This document shows positions 58,306 to 64,000 of a stretch of DNA of 64,000 bases, in pieces (the stretch's first letter is position 1; each line of letters starts with the position of its first letter). A model generated the notes under the pieces. That model saw only the letters and a program-made list of their open reading frames with translations, was not told the origin of the DNA and did not search any database. The position numbers and the translations under genes were made by a program. Origin of the DNA: Pediococcus acidilactici DSM 20284 (GTDB lineage Bacteria > Bacillota > Bacilli > Lactobacillales > Lactobacillaceae); contig NZ_GL397067.1 of NCBI RefSeq assembly GCF_000146325.1, forward strand, positions 1,873,623 through 1,937,622. Direction: 5' to 3'.

Positions 58306-59271
58306 TTAATGGACTGTTTCACTCAAATACTTAAACAAAGACGGCCGATCCACCCAGCCGGTAGTCTGCCCGTGTTCATCCACTACCTGTAAAATTGGGT
58401 GCTCAGCTAACTGCTGGAACACCTCGTCTAAACTGGCCGTTCTTGGGATGACAGGTAATTTTTCTGTCGTGGACGGCGCCGATACCCCAAAACCTGTGCG
58501 CACCACCTTTTCCACTTCGGTTTGGTATAGGTTCTTACCCACAGTGGCTGAAAAGAAATTTTCCACAAATTCGTTGGCGGGATTTTGGGCAATTTCCTTC
58601 GGGGTGGCTACTTGCAACAGCTTTCCGTCCTTCATCACCCCAATACGGTCCCCTAATTTCAGGGCTTCGTCCATATCGTGGGTAACAAAAACGATCGTGT
58701 TCTTAAATTTCTGGTGCAATTTTAAAACTAAGTCCTGTAACTGCGCTCGCACCAAAGGGTCTAACGCGCTGAAAGGTTCGTCAAACAATACCACCGGTGG
58801 CTGCGCAGCCAATGCACGAAGAATTCCGATCCGTTGTTGCTCGCCTCCCGAAAGTTCCCGCGGGTACCGTTTGCGGTAGCGCTCTGGATCTAAATCAACA
58901 TCTTCTAACAGCTGGGTGACCCGTCGTTTAACCTCTTCTTTATCGACCCGCTTCATTTCTGGAATCAAACTGATGTTTTGCTCCACCGTCATCGTTGGAA
59001 ATAGGGCAATTTGTTGGAGCACGTACCCAATCTCCAAACGTAAATTACGCAAATCATAATCCTTTATTCTCTGCCCGTTGAATAAAATGTCGCCGGCGGT
59101 TTGCACAAACAACTGGTTGATCATTTTTAAAGTGGTCGTCTTCCCGCTTCCAGAAGTTCCGACCAGGACGAAAATTTCGCCCTCCTTGACCGTAAAACTT
59201 AGGTCATCAATTACTGTTCGACCACCAAAAATCTTTTTCACGTGCCGAAATTCAATCATTGTCTTACTCAT
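58306..59271 (-). CDS. opuCA: glycine betaine/carnitine/choline ABC transporter ATPase
   Basis: 321 aa. Walker A GTSGSGKTT (about 38), signature LSGGEQQRIG, Walker B VVLFDEPFSALD; a C-terminal CBS-like part (ILQVVDEHGQTTGWVDRPSL, about 290-310) as in OpuCA, which senses ionic strength or c-di-AMP in other bacteria. Overlaps the permease fusion by four bases. Confidence 0.9.
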   Translation of the reverse strand: MSKTMIEFRHVKKIFGGRTVIDDLSFTVKEGEIFVLVGTSGSGKTTTLKMINQLFVQTAGDILFNGQRIKDYDLRNLRLEIGYVLQQIALFPTMTVEQNISLIPEMKRVDKEEVKRRVTQLLEDVDLDPERYRKRYPRELSGGEQQRIGILRALAAQPPVVLFDEPFSALDPLVRAQLQDLVLKLHQKFKNTIVFVTHDMDEALKLGDRIGVMKDGKLLQVATPKEIAQNPANEFVENFFSATVGKNLYQTEVEKVVRTGFGVSAPSTTEKLPVIPRTASLDEVFQQLAEHPILQVVDEHGQTTGWVDRPSLFKYLSETVH

Positions 59272-60800
59272 TTACGTTCGGCTCCTTTCAACAAACCCTT
59301 GTTGACCAAATAGTCGTGGGCCACCTGTTGGGCGGAACGTTTTTGGACGTTCACTTGATAATTCATCTCTTGCATTTCTGCTTCCGTAATTTTGCCTGCT
59401 AAGCGATTTAACGCCCGGACCACTTGCGGATGTTTTTTAGCAAAGCTCTTCTTCATTAACGGCGCACCTTGGTACGGTGGGAAAACGTGTTGGTCATCTT
59501 TGAGGACTTGCAACCCGAGCTGCCGAATCTGGCTATCCGTGGAGTAAGCGTCGGCAACGTTAATTTGCCCGTTTTTAATAGCCGAATAGCGCAACGAGGC
59601 CTGCATCGACTTGACCGGAAACTCTAAACCGTACGCTTTTTGAATTCCTTTCCACCCGTCCTTGCGGTTAATGAACTCGAGCGTCATCCCCCCGTGTAGC
59701 TGGTTTTCAATCCGGCTTAAATCCGAAATGTTTTCTAAGTGATGCTGTTTTGCGAAATCTTTTTTCACCACCAGGGCGTAAGTGTTTTGGTAACGCATCG
59801 GTTTCAAATAGTCCATTTGATATTGCTGAGCTAACAATTTACGCCCAGTCGAGTATGTTTGTGCCGCACTTAGACGCTGGGAAGGGGCATCCTTCACTAA
59901 AGTTTCTAATACGGTACCGCTAAATTCCGGATAAATGTCAATTTTGTCAGCCTTCAACGCGTTAAATAAAAAGCTCGTTTCCCCAAAGTTTTGCTTTAAG
60001 GTCACTTTAGTATGAGGAGCTTCCTCTTCAATTAAATCCTTGTACATATTGATTAAGATGTCCGGCTCCGAACCTAATTTTCCCGCAATCGTAATCGTTT
60101 CGGTCGGCGGAGTTAATATTTTAGCAACCGTGGCACCAGAAACCGCCACCACGAGAATTGCCAAACTAATGGTGATTTTTTTAACCGACCACCGTTGTAA
60201 AACGTTTAATAACGCACTTAGCCCAATCGCTAATAAGGCAGAGCTGATGGCCCCCACCAAGATTAATGCAGGGTCGTTACGGTTAATTCCTAAAAGGATG
60301 AAATTTCCAAGTCCCCCAGCGCCAATTAACGCGGCCAACGTTGCCGTTCCGATAATCAAAACCAGTCCCGTCCGAATTCCCGAAATAATTACCGGCATGG
60401 CGGTGGGTAGTTCCACCCGAAATAGCTTTTGTAATGGCCGCATTCCAAAAGCGTCCGCCGCCTCTTCTAACGATGGGTCTATCTCGGTGATCCCCACGTA
60501 TGTATTTTGAAATATTGGTAACAGGGCGTACACTACCAAGGCAATGATGGCTGGCACGCTGCCAATCCCCACTAATGGAATTAACAATCCCAATAAGGCT
60601 AAAGACGGAATCGTTTGCAAAACTCCCGTAATCTGCAACAAAATTTCCGCAATTTTGCGGTGTCGCGTCGCCCAAATTGCTAAAGGCATTGCAATTACAA
60701 TCGCCAGCACCAACGCAACCAGTGAAATCCCCAAATGTTGGAGTAGGGCTTGCCACAGGTCGCTTTTTTGTTCGGCGAAGGTCTGAACTAAATCTTTCAT
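59268..60800 (-). CDS. glycine betaine/choline ABC permease fused to substrate-binding domain
   Basis: 510 aa. Residues 1-215 form a five-to-six-segment permease domain (OpuCB-like; GVLQTIPSLALLGLLIPLVG, the EAA-like EIDPSLEEAADAFGMRPLQ). After a linker helix, 230-510 is an OpuAC/OpuCC binding domain (TITIAGKLGSEPDILINMYK, YPEFSGTVLETLV, DAYSTDSQIRQLGLQVLKDD). The domain is displayed outside the membrane, making a soluble receptor gene unnecessary. First gene of the operon. Confidence 0.92.
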   Translation of the reverse strand: MKDLVQTFAEQKSDLWQALLQHLGISLVALVLAIVIAMPLAIWATRHRKIAEILLQITGVLQTIPSLALLGLLIPLVGIGSVPAIIALVVYALLPIFQNTYVGITEIDPSLEEAADAFGMRPLQKLFRVELPTAMPVIISGIRTGLVLIIGTATLAALIGAGGLGNFILLGINRNDPALILVGAISSALLAIGLSALLNVLQRWSVKKITISLAILVVAVSGATVAKILTPPTETITIAGKLGSEPDILINMYKDLIEEEAPHTKVTLKQNFGETSFLFNALKADKIDIYPEFSGTVLETLVKDAPSQRLSAAQTYSTGRKLLAQQYQMDYLKPMRYQNTYALVVKKDFAKQHHLENISDLSRIENQLHGGMTLEFINRKDGWKGIQKAYGLEFPVKSMQASLRYSAIKNGQINVADAYSTDSQIRQLGLQVLKDDQHVFPPYQGAPLMKKSFAKKHPQVVRALNRLAGKITEAEMQEMNYQVNVQKRSAQQVAHDYLVNKGLLKGAERK

Positions 60801-60843
60801 GCGCTCAACTTCCTTGTTTGTATTTGAATTAAATTATCGCACA

Positions 60844-60890
60844 AAAAAATTGGCAACCCTAACGAAATGCCCGTTGAGTTGCCAATTAGT
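60844..60890 (-). terminator. terminator of codBA
   Basis: On the minus strand AATTGGCAACTC and GGGTTGCCAATT arms with TTTTTTTG. It begins two bases past the codA stop. Confidence 0.9.
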
Positions 60891-60891
60891 T

Positions 60892-62127
60892 TTAGAAATT
60901 AGTTTTAATTTGTGCTGGTTGAGTTTGGACAATCACTTTACCTTGGTGAATGGAGTAAAGCAATTCTTTACGTTCGTTTAATTCGTCATAAAAATTATCC
61001 GCGTTAAAAATCAAACAGTTGGCTGGTTTGCCGACCGCGATTCCGTAATGATCCTCAACGTTAAGCGTCTTGGCCCCGTTATTAGTAGTTAGATTGTAAG
61101 AATCCATAATTTGTGAATACCCCATCAGCTGTGCCGCGTGAATGCCCATGTGAACTGAATCCAGCATGTTGCCATCGCCCATTGGGTACCACGGATCCTT
61201 CACATCGTCTTCACCAAATGAGACGTTGACGTGGTGTTCTAGCAGCTCCTTCACCCGGGTTAATCCGCGCCGCTTCGGGTACGTATCGAATCGACCACCC
61301 AGGTGAATGTTGATTAACGGGTTGGAAACCATGTTAATTTCTGACATTTCCAAGAGTCGCATCAACTTGTAGACGTAGGCGTCGTTGTACGACCCCATTG
61401 CAGTAGTGTGGCTAGCCGTGACCCGTTTTTTCAGGCCGCTTTCGTAAGCCAAGGTCGCTAACACTTCCAAGTGTCGTGAATTTGGATCGTCAATTTCATC
61501 ACAGTGGACGTCCACTAATTTATCGTACTTTTCCGCCAGTTCAACGATGTACTTCAAAGAGGCAACTCCATAGTCCCGGTTAAATTCAAAATGCGGAATG
61601 CCACCAATTACGTCAACTCCCATCGCGACCGCTTGTTTCAGTAACTGCTTGCCATTAGGAAACGACCAAATTCCTTCTTGTGGAAAGGCAACTAACTGCA
61701 ATTCCATAAAATCTTTTACTTCGTCCTTAACTTCTAGTAGGGCTTCTAATGCCGTAAAGTTAGGATCGGTAGTATCGACGTGGCTCCGTACGTATTGGAT
61801 TCCATGTTGCGCTTGCCGTTTCAACGTTTGCAGGGCCCGAGTTTTAACGTCCTTTTTTGTAAGGCTCTTTTTGCGTTCCGCCCAAATCCGAATCCCATCA
61901 AACAGGGTGCCCGACTCGTTCCATTCGGGTTCACCCGCCGTCAGTGTTGCATCTAAATGAACGTGTGAATCAACAAACGGCGGCAACAACAGTTTGCCCT
62001 GTGCCTCAATCACTTCCTCACTTTCATGAGGGGTTAAATTAGGCGCAATTTCTTGAAAAACTCCTCCTTCAACCCGGACGTCCTTTGGTTCCTTTGCGTT
62101 TTCAATATACACACCTTTAATTAGCAT
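60892..62127 (-). CDS. codA: cytosine deaminase
   Basis: Converts cytosine to uracil and ammonia (EC 3.5.4.1). 411 aa amidohydrolase. Metal ligands HVHLDAT (H55, H57), HCDEIDD (H208, with E211 as proton shuttle), SHTTAM (H240) and the Asp in [12 protein letters not shown] (about 307). [17 protein letters not shown] is the E. coli CodA signature too. E. coli has HDD where this has EDD, a small change near the active site. Overlaps codB by eleven bases. Confidence 0.94.
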   Translation of the reverse strand: MLIKGVYIENAKEPKDVRVEGGVFQEIAPNLTPHESEEVIEAQGKLLLPPFVDSHVHLDATLTAGEPEWNESGTLFDGIRIWAERKKSLTKKDVKTRALQTLKRQAQHGIQYVRSHVDTTDPNFTALEALLEVKDEVKDFMELQLVAFPQEGIWSFPNGKQLLKQAVAMGVDVIGGIPHFEFNRDYGVASLKYIVELAEKYDKLVDVHCDEIDDPNSRHLEVLATLAYESGLKKRVTASHTTAMGSYNDAYVYKLMRLLEMSEINMVSNPLINIHLGGRFDTYPKRRGLTRVKELLEHHVNVSFGEDDVKDPWYPMGDGNMLDSVHMGIHAAQLMGYSQIMDSYNLTTNNGAKTLNVEDHYGIAVGKPANCLIFNADNFYDELNERKELLYSIHQGKVIVQTQPAQIKTNF

Positions 62128-63481
62128 TGTGCTTCCCCTTTTCTAGTTGCATAATTCCCCAATATAGACAACCAATCAAAATCATCACCAAAAAGGTTGC
62201 TCCCGTATATTTTTGAACAAAACTTACCCTTTGTAAAGCGCTATAAATTAATACACCAAAAATCCACAGTCCAAAGGCCGTCCAGTGAATTCCCTTATGG
62301 TACCAATACGGTCCGTGGGGATCACCTAAATCTTTCGCCGCGTAACGTTGTTTGGCAATCAAGAAGTAGTCCACCACCATGATGCTGATAATCGGGCCAA
62401 GAACCATGCCAACGTAGTCCAGAAAGGCTGTAAAGGTGGTTAAGAAACTACCGTAGAAAACGGGGATAAACGTGACCACCGTAGCAATTATGGTCGTAAT
62501 CAGTAACGATTGTTTTAAAGATAATTTGCTAAACATGTTATTTAAGGCCGAGCCCGCAGCCTGAATATTAACCGCGTTTGCCGTCATACTAGTTAGCATA
62601 ATGACGATCATGGCAATTACGCCTAGCCCCAGCCGGTTAGCAATCGTACTAGGATCCGAGTTGTTAGGGTCGTAAACGCCCGAGCTAACCGCGATACTAA
62701 TCGTGGCACTTAATCCAATAAACGCAAACCCAAAGACTCCTAAATTGGCACCCAGGAACGGAGCGGTAGTGGCGGTATTTACCTTTTTAGTGAACCGAGT
62801 AAAGTCCGCACCGGCCGTAACCCACGCAAGGTTAAACGCTGCTAGCGTATCCATCGCGGTCCCTTGATCCATTTTTAAGTGATGTGGTACCTGCCAGTGG
62901 GCAATCTGACTAAAGGAGACATCGTGGAATACCACCACCGATTCCCAAATCACAAAGATAATCACCAAGATAATCCCAATCCGTTCGATAATTTGAATTG
63001 AGCGCTGACCAGCAACGATGCTAAGTAAATGGAGAATGCTCATTACCACAATTCCGACAATTAAACCTAAGTTACCACCAGGTTGTCCATAAATGGGCCA
63101 GCCCCAAAAACTATGTAAGATATAAGATACGGAGGTGGCCGCAATGAAGGTGTTCACCGCCGTCCAACCCACAAACTGGGTTAAATTTACTAAGGATGGA
63201 ATGATGCTTCCCCGGATCCCAAACGAAGCCCGCGAAAGTGCCATCGTGGAAACGCCTGTTTTAGTTCCCATATAGCCAACCATCATCAAGAATATGTACG
63301 AAATACTGGAGGCAATCAAGAGCGCCTTGATTCCGCCCCAGAAACCACACGCCGCAATAATCCCTCCAATAAACCAGGTCCCGTTATTGGCGTTAGCCCC
63401 AATCCAAGTCGCAAACATATCCCAATAGGTCATATGCCGATACTGCTTTTTGATACTTTCAACCCGATATTTCGAATCCAT
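62117..63481 (-). CDS. codB: cytosine permease (NCS1 family)
   Basis: 454 aa, about 12 segments. [24 protein letters not shown] (positions about 16-40) is the NCS1 opening; [20 protein letters not shown] and [12 protein letters not shown] support cytosine/purine type. Upstream of codA in one operon for cytosine salvage. GGGGGA before the ATG. Confidence 0.93.
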   Translation of the reverse strand: MDSKYRVESIKKQYRHMTYWDMFATWIGANANNGTWFIGGIIAACGFWGGIKALLIASSISYIFLMMVGYMGTKTGVSTMALSRASFGIRGSIIPSLVNLTQFVGWTAVNTFIAATSVSYILHSFWGWPIYGQPGGNLGLIVGIVVMSILHLLSIVAGQRSIQIIERIGIILVIIFVIWESVVVFHDVSFSQIAHWQVPHHLKMDQGTAMDTLAAFNLAWVTAGADFTRFTKKVNTATTAPFLGANLGVFGFAFIGLSATISIAVSSGVYDPNNSDPSTIANRLGLGVIAMIVIMLTSMTANAVNIQAAGSALNNMFSKLSLKQSLLITTIIATVVTFIPVFYGSFLTTFTAFLDYVGMVLGPIISIMVVDYFLIAKQRYAAKDLGDPHGPYWYHKGIHWTAFGLWIFGVLIYSALQRVSFVQKYTGATFLVMILIGCLYWGIMQLEKGKHNAN

Positions 63482-63521
63482 CCATCAATTCCCCCTTGTC
63501 GAAATTTGACACATTTTTAAA

Positions 63522-63550
63522 ATTATACTAAATCTCATAAAGACAAGCAA
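63522..63550 (-). promoter_or_regulatory. promoter of codBA
   Basis: On the minus strand TTGCTT (63545-63550), 17-base spacer, TATAAT (63522-63527), about 40 bases before the ATG. No purine or PyrR-type leader structure is evident. Confidence 0.7.
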
Positions 63551-63591
63551 AAGGAATCTTGGTGACGGACCCCAATTTTTAATTCCGGACG

Positions 63592-63626
63592 TAAAAAAAG
63601 GCTTACCCGATAATCAGGTAAGTCCT
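63592..63626 (-). terminator. terminator of the tRNA-Thr gene
   Basis: On the minus strand GACTTACCTGATTA and GGGTAAGCC form a stem followed by TTTTTTT, 22 bases after the tRNA. Confidence 0.8.
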
Positions 63627-63647
63627 CATGAAGAAGATAACTATTAA

Positions 63648-63720
<73 letters not shown>

Positions 63721-63735
63721 AACTTTTACTAGAAT

Positions 63736-63763
63736 AGTATACCATATTTATTCTTGCTGTAAA
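63736..63763 (-). promoter_or_regulatory. promoter of tRNA-Thr
   Basis: On the minus strand TTTACA (63758-63763), 16-base spacer, TATACT (63736-63741), about 16 bases before the tRNA. The stretch 63764-64000 shows no gene. Confidence 0.7.
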
Positions 63764-64000
63764 ACGTTTATTCACAACAAATAGCTAAAAATTATCGTAA
63801 AAAAAGCGGCTTAGTGATGATTAATTTTTTTGCTAATTAATGAATCCTAACCAGCAGTTAGAAATGACTTAGTTAATCGTAATTGACCCGAGAACAGCAA
63901 ACTAGCTTTAGTTACTCATCACTGTTTAAAGCTTAGCGAACCGTGGGTTCCTTTTATTGGATAACTTCCGTTACTCCTAGACTTGCAATTTTCTAATTTG

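Noticed and set aside
60283..60756. 157-codon ORF in another frame of the permease-receptor fusion
   Set aside because: Low-complexity shadow within a clear permease domain.
63764..64000. Second tRNA or start of an rRNA operon at the right edge
   Set aside because: No cloverleaf or rRNA sequence could be found in the last 240 bases.

Overview
The window is a stretch of chromosome from a member of the Lactobacillaceae. Evidence: strong AGGAGG-type ribosome binding sites; the Bacilli cluster metG-tatD-rnmV-ksgA-veg-ispE ... purR-glmU ... prs; T-box leaders; CcpA-type cre sites; class II HMG-CoA reductase; a water-forming NADH oxidase; PTS and amino-acid transport genes; and no sporulation or respiratory genes. 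The NADH oxidase resembles the Fructilactobacillus sanfranciscensis enzyme as I remember it, so a heterofermentative, Fructilactobacillus-like host is my guess. No phage, transposase, CRISPR array, rRNA or replication origin was seen. Most genes lie on the minus strand.

Layout. 1-9.3 kb: 5' part of a lipoprotein gene, rnhA, a purine permease, asnA behind an Asn T-box, pepO, an asparaginase, a K+ channel and an aquaporin. 9.5-12.6 kb: small proteins of unknown role, a roughly 600-bp locus with a promoter, a cre site and a terminator but no intact ORF, and a zinc-ribbon membrane protein. 12.7-20.3 kb: prs, fabV, glmU, purR and a Zur-box-linked znuACB operon. 20.4-39.8 kb: an accessory stretch between purR and ispE, which are close neighbours in Bacilli. 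It holds a UDG-family protein, yfcC/arcR/arcD without arcABC, a nox-acetoin reductase operon, a beta-glucoside PTS operon without IIC, a GntR regulator, trpXYZ behind a leader-peptide attenuator, a lipase-like hydrolase, an MFS exporter, two Usp proteins and a TetR regulator. 39.8-45.9 kb: ispE, veg, ksgA, rnmV, tatD, metG. 46-53.1 kb: a DUF72 protein, membrane proteins, a ppx-mvaA-metallopeptidase-like operon, and trpS behind a Trp T-box. 53.2-63.7 kb: helD, an osmoprotection/redox/antiport operon, the codB-codA operon and tRNA-Thr(GGU).

Functional themes are nitrogen acquisition (asparagine, tryptophan, cytosine, peptides, arginine/ornithine exchange), redox balancing by NADH oxidation, osmotic and ion homeostasis, and isoprenoid and cell-wall precursor supply.

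The most interesting content is non-coding. Repeat family B (about 100-165 bp) sits between a stop codon and the following gene or terminator at several loci (the DUF4870 gene, metG, trpS, probably znuB), always in the same orientation to the upstream gene. Its conserved flanks surround a hairpin whose sequence differs between copies while pairing is kept, and the apparent mismatches are G-U wobbles only when read on the sense strand, pointing to a functional RNA. It forms a four-unit tandem array behind trpS. Family A (about 130-220 bp, terminal inverted repeats) carries a bidirectional terminator-like hairpin. The cre-controlled ORF-less locus at 10.77-11.43 kb is a decayed gene or an undescribed RNA.
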